From NCBI GenBank assembly GCA_002413785.1, contig DHXR01000066.1, forward strand, positions 1 through 64,000: a stretch of DNA of 64,000 nucleotides, read 5' to 3'. Shown in pieces: positions 1 to 7,127 of the stretch. A program made the position numbers and the translations under genes. How positions within the stretch are numbered: position 1 is the stretch's first letter; each line of letters opens with the position of its first letter. The stretch is from Mucilaginibacter sp. UBA5151 (GTDB lineage: Bacteria > Bacteroidota > Bacteroidia > Sphingobacteriales > Sphingobacteriaceae). Below the pieces are notes generated by a model. The model saw only the letters and a program-made list of their open reading frames with translations. It did not search any database and had not been told where the DNA came from.

Positions 1-53
1 CGATGACCTCTTGCATGCCATGCAAACGCTCTAGCCAGCTGAGCTAATCCCCC
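1..53 (-). tRNA. tRNA-Ala (GGC), 3' part cut by the window edge
   Basis: Read on the minus strand, the 5' end starts with the acceptor strand GGGGGAT at 53. It is followed by TA, a D-arm (GCTC/GAGC), the anticodon stem TTTGC/GCAAG and the loop ATGGCAT, so the anticodon is GGC. The variable loop and the first bases of the T-arm reach position 1; the T-loop and 3' acceptor strand lie outside the window. Confidence 0.88.
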
Positions 54-127
54 TTATTATTTATAAGGATTGCAAATATAGGGCTTTAATGGAAAACGCC
101 AAACAATGTTTTCATATTTAGAGAATT

Positions 128-853
128 CTAATGGTTGTCCAGCATCGCTGCCGCCGCAGTATCCAAAAACCATTGTATTTCTCCGACAATGGGCTCTATC
201 AATTGCGCCGGGTATTCTTCTATATCCTCGTCATCTTCCAGCACGTGATGCACTGCGATGGCTTTTCCTTCGCCATACACTAAAAAAGCGATATGCTGCG
301 CTTCATTGATCAGTGGTGCATTCAGGGTGATGCGGTACACCTGCTGGTCGGGTAAAAAAACTTCTTTAACGCCTGGCGTCCTGTCGTGCAAAACCGGCGT
401 AAATGGAAAAAGCGACGCTGTATGTGAATTATCGCCAAGACCAAGCAAAATCAAATCAAAACTAAGTTCGCCGTCATCAAAAAATGTTTCGATTTCTTCT
501 TCATATTGCTGAGCGGCCTCGTTTGGGGGCAAACTGGTGTCAACCGCGAAAATATTGGAGGCGCTGATATGCAGGGGATCAAACAAGGCTTTCTTAGCCA
601 TCAGGTAATTGCTGTCGGGATGGGTTTGGGGCACGTTCCGTTCATCTCCAAAAAAGAAATAAACCTTCTCCCATGCCACCTGTCCGCTATAGGACGAAGC
701 CAGCAATTCATAAAGTTTCTTAGGCGAACTGCCGCCCGACAAGGCTACCGAGAATTTACCATTCGCAGCAACCGATTCGTTGGCTATCTTAACAAAGTGC
801 GCTGCCAATGCAGCCAGCACTTCGTTTTCCGTATTAAAAATATTTAGTTTCAT
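128..853 (-). CDS. pgl: 6-phosphogluconolactonase (SOL/DevB type)
   Basis: Cytosolic enzyme that hydrolyses 6-phosphogluconolactone to 6-phosphogluconate, the second step of the oxidative pentose phosphate pathway. The 241-aa length is normal for the family. Visible family motifs are SGGSSP at residues 39-44 (phosphate-binding loop), GDERNVP at 69-75 and GLGDNSHTASLFP at 138-150. It is the last gene of the leftward pentose phosphate block, 128 bp after zwf; a perfect 33-nt palindrome and a GAGATT-type repeat sit in that gap. The ATG start is the only reasonable one, because MKLNIF leads directly into the first family helix. This call is secure. Confidence 0.95.
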   Translation of the reverse strand: MKLNIFNTENEVLAALAAHFVKIANESVAANGKFSVALSGGSSPKKLYELLASSYSGQVAWEKVYFFFGDERNVPQTHPDSNYLMAKKALFDPLHISASNIFAVDTSLPPNEAAQQYEEEIETFFDDGELSFDLILLGLGDNSHTASLFPFTPVLHDRTPGVKEVFLPDQQVYRITLNAPLINEAQHIAFLVYGEGKAIAVHHVLEDDEDIEEYPAQLIEPIVGEIQWFLDTAAAAMLDNH

Positions 854-855
854 GG

Positions 856-899
856 TTTTAGAGGTTAGAGATTGGAGATCAGAGGCTGGAGATTAGTTA
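856..899. repeat. GAGATT-word repeat between zwf and pgl
   Basis: An AG-rich stretch in which GAGATT/GAGATC/GAGGCT words follow one another about four times. It lies between the pgl start and the 33-nt palindrome. It belongs to the set of locus-specific word repeats seen throughout this window. Confidence 0.5.
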
Positions 900-902
900 C
901 GA

Positions 903-935
903 AGACTTACGAAGTTTTGAAAACTTCGTAAGTCT
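903..935. repeat. 33-nt perfect palindrome, copy 1 (AGACTTACG type)
   Basis: Two 16-bp arms, AGACTTACGAAGTTTT and its exact reverse complement, around a single G at 919. It lies 47 nt downstream of the zwf stop codon, inside the operon, so the transcript should fold into a long hairpin there. No U-tract follows on either strand, so it is not a standard intrinsic terminator. A near-identical copy is at 7081-7113. Confidence 0.9.
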
Positions 936-981
936 GTTCAGGGCGAAAAGGGCTGTTCAGGGAAAAAGCAAATCTCCTTAA

Positions 982-2496
982 TTACTTTTTTCCCGCAATT
1001 GGCAACGAGAACCAATGAAACCCATCGCGGGCTATTAATGCTTCTGCTATTTCAGGCCCCCACGAATCTGCTGAATAATTGGGGAAATTAAGGCTCTTTT
1101 TACCCTGCCAGGTATCTAATATCGGCATAATCAGCTCCCAGGCAGCTTCTACCTGGTCGCCGCGCATAAACAGAGTTTGGTCGCCTAACATTGTATCCAG
1201 TATCAGCGTTTCATAAGCTTCGGGCGCCTGGCTGCTGTAAGTTCCCTTATAATCAAACACCATATCAACGGTATTTAAAACCATATCGAGGCCGGGGCGC
1301 TTTGCCTGTACCTGTAAACGGATGCTCATCTCGGGCTGTATGCTAATGATCAGGCGGTTTTGTTGCCAGCTTTCTGTTGCCTCTGCCGGGAATACCAGGT
1401 GCGGCACATCCCTGAACTGTATGGTAATGATTGAGGCGCTTTGGTGCATCCTTTTCCCTGTACGCATATAAAATGGCACACCATGCCAGCGCCAGTTATC
1501 AACAAAAAATTTAATGGCCGCAAATGTTTCCGTATTCGAATCGGGGTTAACCTTAGGTTCGTCGCGGTAGCCCGGTACTTCTTTCCCTTCCATCCAGCCC
1601 TCGCTGTATTGCCCGCGAACAGCCGATAAACGCACATCTTCCGGCGCAAATTTACGCATGGCACGCAGTACATCAACTTTGCGGTTGCGCACTTCATCGG
1701 CATCAAAACTTATGGGTGTTTCCATGGCCACAAAGCAAAGCAGTTGCAGCAAATGGTTTTGGATCATATCGCGCAAAGCCCCGGCGCCGTCATAATAATC
1801 GCCGCGTCCCTCAACACCTAATTTTTCGGTAACTGAGATCTGCACATGCTCTATATAATTACGGTTCCAGATAGGCTCCAATATGGAGTTGGCAAAACGG
1901 AACGCCATAATATTCTGCACGGTTTCTTTTCCGAGATAATGGTCAATTCGGTAGATCTGGCATTCGTTAAAAATACCTGAAAGTAATTTATTCAGTTCTT
2001 TTGCCGATTCCAGGTCGTGGCCAAAAGGTTTTTCAATTACGATCCTTGTTTTTTCGGGGTCGCCAGCCAGTTTGGCTTTGGAAATATTTGAAGCGATTAT
2101 CGGGAATAAGTTTGGTGAAACCGCCAGGTAATAGATCACATTTGCTTTAACATTCCATTCCTCGTTGTGTTTGTCAACGCGTTTGCCAAATTCCTTATAC
2201 GTTTCGGCATCTTTGATGTCGGACACCTGGTAATAAACATTTTTTGCAAACTCATCCCATTTTGCCTTTTCTGCTTTGCCGCTCCGTGAAAACTGGTTGA
2301 TATCGTTCAGCAGGTTTTCCCTGAACTGTTCGTCGGAAAACTGTGTCCTTCCGGTACCTATGATCGAGAAAAGGTGGGGCAACCAGCCATCCAGGAATAA
2401 GTTATAAAGCGCGGGCGCAATTTTACGTGAGGTAAGGTCGCCGGTGCCGCCAAAAATGACAAATATAGTAGGCTCGGTTTTTATAGTTGAATTCAT
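982..2496 (-). CDS. zwf: Glucose-6-phosphate 1-dehydrogenase
   Basis: Oxidises glucose 6-phosphate to 6-phosphogluconolactone with NAD(P)+, the entry step of the oxidative pentose phosphate pathway. The 504-aa length fits the family. The Rossmann fold begins with GGTGDLTSRK at residues 16-25 (usual form GASGDLAxRK). EKPFG is at 155-159, and the active-site signature RIDHYLGKE is at 183-191, with the catalytic His in the RIDH core. It is followed by pgl, as in many Bacteroidota, and preceded by the zeta-like pair, 42 bp away. Function is secure; cofactor preference cannot be read from the sequence. Confidence 0.97.
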   Translation of the reverse strand: MNSTIKTEPTIFVIFGGTGDLTSRKIAPALYNLFLDGWLPHLFSIIGTGRTQFSDEQFRENLLNDINQFSRSGKAEKAKWDEFAKNVYYQVSDIKDAETYKEFGKRVDKHNEEWNVKANVIYYLAVSPNLFPIIASNISKAKLAGDPEKTRIVIEKPFGHDLESAKELNKLLSGIFNECQIYRIDHYLGKETVQNIMAFRFANSILEPIWNRNYIEHVQISVTEKLGVEGRGDYYDGAGALRDMIQNHLLQLLCFVAMETPISFDADEVRNRKVDVLRAMRKFAPEDVRLSAVRGQYSEGWMEGKEVPGYRDEPKVNPDSNTETFAAIKFFVDNWRWHGVPFYMRTGKRMHQSASIITIQFRDVPHLVFPAEATESWQQNRLIISIQPEMSIRLQVQAKRPGLDMVLNTVDMVFDYKGTYSSQAPEAYETLILDTMLGDQTLFMRGDQVEAAWELIMPILDTWQGKKSLNFPNYSADSWGPEIAEALIARDGFHWFSLPIAGKK

Positions 2497-2538
2497 CTTG
2501 TGTTTTTCTATCTGCTGATTATTAGAACTATTGAAATT

Positions 2539-3147
2539 TTAATTGGTTGATAATTTTTGTATTATATCTTCAAGAATTGGTTTGGCCCAGGATGGTGCAT
2601 TTGAATCAATAAAATAAATTTGGTTGTTTTTAACTGTTAACCATGTTTTAGGGAAGGATAAATCGCTATCCAAAGAAGACGCGATAATTTTCAAATTATC
2701 GAATTTAAAAAAATGTTGTTTAAGCATTATCAGACCTTGTTCGAAATTGTATTTTACGCTTTCAGAATCAATAAAATGTCCTTTTTGAGCAATTCTTAAA
2801 GCCACCCGGTCGGTTGATGTTTGTATATCCGGTAGCAACATATAAATTAAATTTGTAGTATAACCTTTACTTTTAAAAAAGCTTAACCTGTTTATTAAAA
2901 AGTCGTTTCTTAAATTAGTCTCTACTGTTAAATCTTTTTTTTCGTTAACCGCAATATCTTCTGCTTCCCAATAGGCCGAAGTTATCATCATTTCAATACT
3001 TTCATCAGGAAGATCAGGGTATTGTTTTTCCTTTATCGCTTTAACTTTATCTGCATCAAAAATTATTGAATCCGAAGAAGATAAAATGTATGAGAAAGTA
3101 CTCTTGCCGGCGCCATTTGGCCCGGCAATTATGGTATAATCAGGCAT
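2539..3147 (-). CDS. Zeta-toxin-like P-loop ATPase/kinase
   Basis: A 202-aa P-loop protein. Walker A is GPNGAGKST at residues 9-17, inside the AGPNGAGKS form typical of zeta-toxin and related small-molecule kinases. VETNL near residue 75 resembles the zeta substrate-binding Glu segment, and RVALRIAQKGHFID resembles the Arg-rich part of the family. Family members phosphorylate UDP-N-acetylglucosamine or other small substrates. The start codon follows the stop of the 80-aa gene with no gap, so the two are translationally coupled. It is AT-richer than its metabolic neighbours. It could be a toxin or a housekeeping kinase; the sequence does not decide. Confidence 0.8.
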   Translation of the reverse strand: MPDYTIIAGPNGAGKSTFSYILSSSDSIIFDADKVKAIKEKQYPDLPDESIEMMITSAYWEAEDIAVNEKKDLTVETNLRNDFLINRLSFFKSKGYTTNLIYMLLPDIQTSTDRVALRIAQKGHFIDSESVKYNFEQGLIMLKQHFFKFDNLKIIASSLDSDLSFPKTWLTVKNNQIYFIDSNAPSWAKPILEDIIQKLSTN

Positions 3148-3390
3148 TTAAAAAGCCTTTAAAACAGTGTACTCGCCAGGCTGATTGCCTAATTTTATTA
3201 ATTCCTTATGACCATCTTTAAATTCATGGATAAACATATCCGCCTCAACGCATAATTCATTTTTGTAAGAAAACCATGCGCCATTATCTAAAGCTGTTTG
3301 TTGAGCTTTTAAAGCAACTGGCTTAACAAGTCTTTCAAACTCCTCGTTATTCATATCAAAAATTGATTTCTTTGCTGTTAATGTTGTCAT
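3148..3390 (-). CDS. 80-aa hypothetical protein, partner of the zeta-like ATPase
   Basis: A small acidic protein of 80 residues with no signal peptide or membrane segment. I do not recognise a named family. Its position directly upstream of, and touching (TAA then ATG), a zeta-like ATPase is the arrangement of an antitoxin-toxin or two-subunit pair. The N-terminal half (IFDMNNEEFERLV) is predicted helical; the C-terminal half looks like beta strands. A TATATTTG box ends only four bases before the ATG, so this pair may be transcribed independently of gnd and without a leader. An antitoxin role is inferred only from context. Confidence 0.7.
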   Translation of the reverse strand: MTTLTAKKSIFDMNNEEFERLVKPVALKAQQTALDNGAWFSYKNELCVEADMFIHEFKDGHKELIKLGNQPGEYTVLKAF

Positions 3391-3394
3391 ATTA

Positions 3395-3402
3395 CAAATA
3401 TA
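3395..3402 (-). promoter_or_regulatory. Bacteroidota -7 box (TATATTTG) before the 80-aa gene
   Basis: On the minus strand TATATTTG matches the Bacteroidota consensus TAnnTTTG. It sits four bases before the ATG of the 80-aa gene. A TTG about 23 nt further upstream overlaps the end of gnd and is a weak -33 candidate. Confidence 0.4.
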
Positions 3403-3428
3403 ATAATATAAAATAACGTCTTTCCCAA

Positions 3429-4859
3429 TTAATCATTGCTTTTTTCTACCCACTGGGTATGAAAAACGCCCTCTTTGCCTATCAGTTCATAAGTATGCGC
3501 TCCAAAATAATCACGCTGCGCCTGGGTAAGGTTTGATGGCATTCTTTTACTACGGAAGGCGTCAAAATAACTCAATGAAGCAGCATAAGCCGGTGCGGCA
3601 ATACCCTTGGCAATAGTTGCCGATAGTACCGTCCTTGCGCCCGGTACAGCTGCGGCAACCAGGTCATGCACCTGTTTATCGAGCAATAAATGTGCTAATT
3701 TGGGGTCTTTTTGGTAAGCATTAAAAATGTCGTTCAAAAATTCGGACCGGATGATACATCCACCCCGCCATATTTTTGCAATTTCGTCAAGCTTCAGATC
3801 GTATTTATATTCTTCGGAAGCCCGGGCCAGTAAATGCATCCCCTGGGCATAGCTGACGATCATATTAAAATAAAACGCCTGCTCCAACGCGATTAAAAAC
3901 TCGCTGGTATCAACATCTAATGACAGATCGTCTTTACTGTACAAGTTTGCAGCCTGCTCACGGATCTGTTTGTATTTAGATAAGTCGCGCATGGCTACAG
4001 CAGTATCAATGGTCGGGATGGGCGCCTGCAGGTCCATCGCCACCTGCGATGTCCATTTGCCGGTGCCTTTGGACTTTGCCTCATCTTTAATGTCATCCAG
4101 CAGCAAATGATCTGTCCCCGGCGCTTTGTAAGCGAATATATCTTTGGTGATCTCTAACAAAAACGACTGCAGGCGGCCTTCGTTCCAACCGGTAAATACC
4201 TTACCGATAGCCTCGTTATCCAGCTTTAGTCCCTTTTTCAGGATCTCATAAGTTTCAGCAATCAGTTGCATCAAACCGTACTCAATCCCATTATGCACCA
4301 TCTTAACAAAATGGCCTGATGCACCAGGCCCAATGTAGGTAACACAGGGTGCGCCGTCAACTTTAGCCGCAATGGATTCGAGGATGGGTTTCATCACATT
4401 ATAGGCTTCCTTGTCGCCGCCCGGCATCATACTTGGCCCTTTGCGGGCGCCTTCTTCACCGCCCGATATGCCCATCCCAAAAAAGTGGAACCCTTTTGTT
4501 TCCAGTTCATCCACACGGCGGTTGGTATCGGTAAAATGGGAGTTGCCTCCATCTATCAATATATCGCCTTTATCCAGTAATGGCAATAATTCGGCAATTA
4601 CATTGTCCACAATTTTGCCGGCGGGCACCAGCATCATAATTGCACGCGGGCGGTTTAAACTCTCCACAAACAGCTTTACATCGCTGAAGCCTTTTAGGTT
4701 ATTGTGTTTGCTTTCCTGTTCCAATAAAGCGCCTTTTGAAGCGTCTGTATCAAACCCTGCGCCTTTTACGCCATGGTCGCCCATGTTTAGCAGCAGGTTG
4801 CGGCCCATAGTGCCAAGGCCTATCATGCCGAAATCGTATTTATGTGGGGTATTGCTCAT
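3429..4859 (-). CDS. gnd: 6-phosphogluconate dehydrogenase (decarboxylating)
   Basis: Converts 6-phosphogluconate to ribulose 5-phosphate and CO2 with NADP+. At 476 aa it is the long homodimeric form. The N-terminal Rossmann motif is GLGTMGRN at residues 14-21. IDGGNS occurs near 102-107. The family signature GGEEGARKGPSMMPGG is at 133-148. The catalytic Lys and Asn lie in KMVHNGIEYG (K186, N190). The start ATG overlaps the stop of the upstream HAD gene by four bases (ATGA), which suggests coupled translation. Confidence 0.97.
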   Translation of the reverse strand: MSNTPHKYDFGMIGLGTMGRNLLLNMGDHGVKGAGFDTDASKGALLEQESKHNNLKGFSDVKLFVESLNRPRAIMMLVPAGKIVDNVIAELLPLLDKGDILIDGGNSHFTDTNRRVDELETKGFHFFGMGISGGEEGARKGPSMMPGGDKEAYNVMKPILESIAAKVDGAPCVTYIGPGASGHFVKMVHNGIEYGLMQLIAETYEILKKGLKLDNEAIGKVFTGWNEGRLQSFLLEITKDIFAYKAPGTDHLLLDDIKDEAKSKGTGKWTSQVAMDLQAPIPTIDTAVAMRDLSKYKQIREQAANLYSKDDLSLDVDTSEFLIALEQAFYFNMIVSYAQGMHLLARASEEYKYDLKLDEIAKIWRGGCIIRSEFLNDIFNAYQKDPKLAHLLLDKQVHDLVAAAVPGARTVLSATIAKGIAAPAYAASLSYFDAFRSKRMPSNLTQAQRDYFGAHTYELIGKEGVFHTQWVEKSND

Positions 4860-5485
4860 TTTGGTTGGAATGTTTCTTGTTTTAATTCTTCTAATATTCT
4901 TTTAGTCGACTCAAAATCAGTATGCTGAAAAGACCTGATCCCTAATTTTTGGGCGGCCCTTACAAACATAATCCTGTCGTCAAAATACACACATTGGCTC
5001 GGCTGGGCAAGGGCCACGCCCATCGCCAGGTTAAATATACCGGGATCGGGTTTACGCATTTTTACTTCGCAGGACGAGATAAAGGCATCAAAGCATTCGT
5101 GCAGCCTGAATTTCTTAACCCTGTAGTCGTTCAGTTCCTTGCCTTCGTTATTGATAGAAATTATCCTGAACCCGCAGGTTTTTCGCCATTCTTTAAGCCA
5201 TTGCAATGTATCGGGAAGTTCCGTGCTTTGCCGGTAAATAAACTCTTTAAAATCTTCACGGGCAAAATCCCTGGGGTGGTTAAACACCACCGTATCCAGG
5301 TATTCGTCGAGGCCGATACTGCCAATTTCATAAACATTGTAGATGAAACTGTGCAGGGCGTTTACCTCTTCATAGTCGAGGCCAAACCGTTCAGCGGCTT
5401 CTTTCCTTGATTCATGTCCCCAGCCGTTGCTAAGCAATACGCCGCCGATATCAAAAAACAGTATTTTTACCGATGTAGCTTCCAA
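4856..5485 (-). CDS. HAD-IA family phosphatase (YihX-like)
   Basis: A 209-aa haloacid dehalogenase-type hydrolase. Motif I is FFDIGGV, with the nucleophile at D12. The usual second Asp is a Gly, as in the YihX/epoxide-hydrolase-N branch (DLGNV). Motif II is S110 in RIISINN, motif III is K145 before PDP, and motif IV is YFDDR at 167-171. A cap domain lies between motifs I and II. It sits between tal (5 bp away) and gnd (4-bp overlap), so it is co-expressed with the pentose phosphate enzymes. A sugar-phosphate substrate is likely, but that is inferred from context. Confidence 0.88.
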   Translation of the reverse strand: MEATSVKILFFDIGGVLLSNGWGHESRKEAAERFGLDYEEVNALHSFIYNVYEIGSIGLDEYLDTVVFNHPRDFAREDFKEFIYRQSTELPDTLQWLKEWRKTCGFRIISINNEGKELNDYRVKKFRLHECFDAFISSCEVKMRKPDPGIFNLAMGVALAQPSQCVYFDDRIMFVRAAQKLGIRSFQHTDFESTKRILEELKQETFQPK

Positions 5486-5490
5486 ATTAC

Positions 5491-6585
5491 TTACACTTTG
5501 CTTTTTTGATCCTCAATAGCCTGCAGTAGTTTTTCAAATGGTTTATTGAATTTTTCAATGCCTTCGTCCTCTAATTGCTGGGTGATGGCATCAATATCAA
5601 TACCTGCCGCTTTTATCCTTTTTAATGTTTCAGTTGCTTTATCCAGGCCTTCTTCCAGCGTGTTTGCAGCAACACCATGATCGCGGAAAGCCACAATGGT
5701 CTCTAATGGAACGGTATCCACAGTATCAGCGCCAATAAGCGCCTCTACGTATTTGGTATCTTTAAATGCAGGGTTTTTGCTGCTGGTACTTGCCCATAAC
5801 AAGCGTTGCACCTGAGCGCCCTGAGCGGCCAGTTTCTCCCAACGCGGACCGCTGAACACTCTTTTATAAATTTCGTAGGCTTTTTTTGCTGATGCGATAG
5901 CAACTTCGCCTTTCAAATCGCCCAGGCCTTTTGCATCAAGCATCGGGTCAATCAATACATCAATACGGCTTAAAAAGAAACTGGCTACCGATGAAATATG
6001 TGCGATGGAATGACCAGCCGCCAAATGATCTTCCAAACCTGAAAGATATGCTTCAGTCACTTCTTCGTAACGTGGTAAACCAAAAAGCAGGGTAACATTG
6101 ATATTTATACCCTGTCCGATAGATTTCCTTATGGCCGATAATCCCGGTTTTGTACCCGGAATTTTGATCATCACGTTTTTGCGGTCAACTGATTTCCAAA
6201 GTTCCGCGGCTTGTTTTGTTGTCCCTTCATCATCCAGTGCTAAAAACGGTGATACTTCCAAACTTACATAGCCATCGGTGCCTTTTGACTCCTCGTAAAT
6301 ACCCTTAAATAAGTCTGTCGCATTTTTAATGTCGGTGATAGCCAGTCCGAAAAATATTTCTTCGTTAGTTTTATTACCATCTGATAAGGTGCGGATATCG
6401 GCATCATAATCAGAACTGCTGGTAATGGCTTTTTCAAAAATTGCAGGGTTTGAAGTAACGCCCCTGATCCCGTCTTCATCAATCAATTTCTTTAAATTTC
6501 CGGATAAAATGATTTCCCGGTCAATAAAATCAAGCCAGATGCTTTGACCAAAGCTGTGTATTTGTTTTACTTTGTTTGTTTCCAT
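5491..6585 (-). CDS. tal: Transaldolase (long form)
   Basis: Transfers a dihydroxyacetone unit between sedoheptulose 7-phosphate and glyceraldehyde 3-phosphate in the non-oxidative pentose phosphate pathway. The 364-aa length matches the longer bacterial transaldolase class rather than the ~215-aa one. GVTSNPAIFEKA at residues 42-53 is a family signature. The Schiff-base Lys is K141 in NVMIKIPGTKPG. Gene order is rpiB, tal, HAD, gnd on the minus strand, with gaps of only 22 and 5 bp, so this is a tight operon segment. Confidence 0.96.
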   Translation of the reverse strand: METNKVKQIHSFGQSIWLDFIDREIILSGNLKKLIDEDGIRGVTSNPAIFEKAITSSSDYDADIRTLSDGNKTNEEIFFGLAITDIKNATDLFKGIYEESKGTDGYVSLEVSPFLALDDEGTTKQAAELWKSVDRKNVMIKIPGTKPGLSAIRKSIGQGININVTLLFGLPRYEEVTEAYLSGLEDHLAAGHSIAHISSVASFFLSRIDVLIDPMLDAKGLGDLKGEVAIASAKKAYEIYKRVFSGPRWEKLAAQGAQVQRLLWASTSSKNPAFKDTKYVEALIGADTVDTVPLETIVAFRDHGVAANTLEEGLDKATETLKRIKAAGIDIDAITQQLEDEGIEKFNKPFEKLLQAIEDQKSKV

Positions 6586-6607
6586 AATTTTTTTAATTAC
6601 TTAATCA

Positions 6608-7051
6608 TTATTTCTCAAGCTCTTGTACCTTCCCTAATCTTCGCAAATGCCTTTCTGCACCGGTGAACCTGGCATTTAAAAAGGCTGTGATATATTCTTC
6701 GGCTGCCATATTTCCAGTAACACGTCCGCCAAGGCATAGGATATTCAGATCATCATCTTCCACTCCCTGGTGTGCCGAAAAATAGTCGTTGATAAGGGCC
6801 GCCCTTACGCCATGCACCTTATTTGCTGCAACCGATGCCCCAACGCCGCTGCCGCAAATGGCTATGCCGCGTTCAACTTCTTTACCTGCAACAGCTTCTG
6901 CCATCGGGATAATATAATCCGGGTAATCATCCGTATTATCCAGCTTACAGGCCCCGAAATCAATGACTTCATGCCCCAGTTTTACCAAGAAGGGGTGAAT
7001 GATCTCTTTTAATTTATATCCGCCATGATCGGCTGCAATTCCTATTTTCAT
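6608..7051 (-). CDS. rpiB: Ribose-5-phosphate isomerase B
   Basis: Interconverts ribose 5-phosphate and ribulose 5-phosphate (RpiB/LacAB family). The 147-aa length is typical. AADHGGYKLK at residues 6-15 carries the substrate-binding Asp-His pair. GICGSGVG at 64-71 holds the active-site Cys (C66), and ANKVHGVRAAL at 76-86 follows the family pattern. It lies 22 bp before tal and 77 bp after tkt; a 33-nt palindrome fills part of that gap. Confidence 0.96.
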   Translation of the reverse strand: MKIGIAADHGGYKLKEIIHPFLVKLGHEVIDFGACKLDNTDDYPDYIIPMAEAVAGKEVERGIAICGSGVGASVAANKVHGVRAALINDYFSAHQGVEDDDLNILCLGGRVTGNMAAEEYITAFLNARFTGAERHLRRLGKVQELEK

Positions 7052-7080
7052 GCGCCCTAAATTTCAAATCAAGGATTATC

Positions 7081-7113
7081 AGACTTACGAAGTTTACAAA
7101 ACTTCGTAAGTCT
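7081..7113. repeat. 33-nt palindrome, copy 2 (AGACTTACG type)
   Basis: Arms of 15 bp (AGACTTACGAAGTTT and its reverse complement) around ACA. It is the same as the copy at 903-935 except at the centre. It starts 15 nt downstream of the tkt stop codon, between tkt and rpiB, so it is inside the operon. Confidence 0.9.
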
Positions 7114-7127
7114 TAATCTGCTAATGT

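Noticed and set aside
4411..4905. 164-aa frame opposite gnd
   Set aside because: Antisense to a well-conserved gene, with a composition typical of a shadow frame; no signal of its own.
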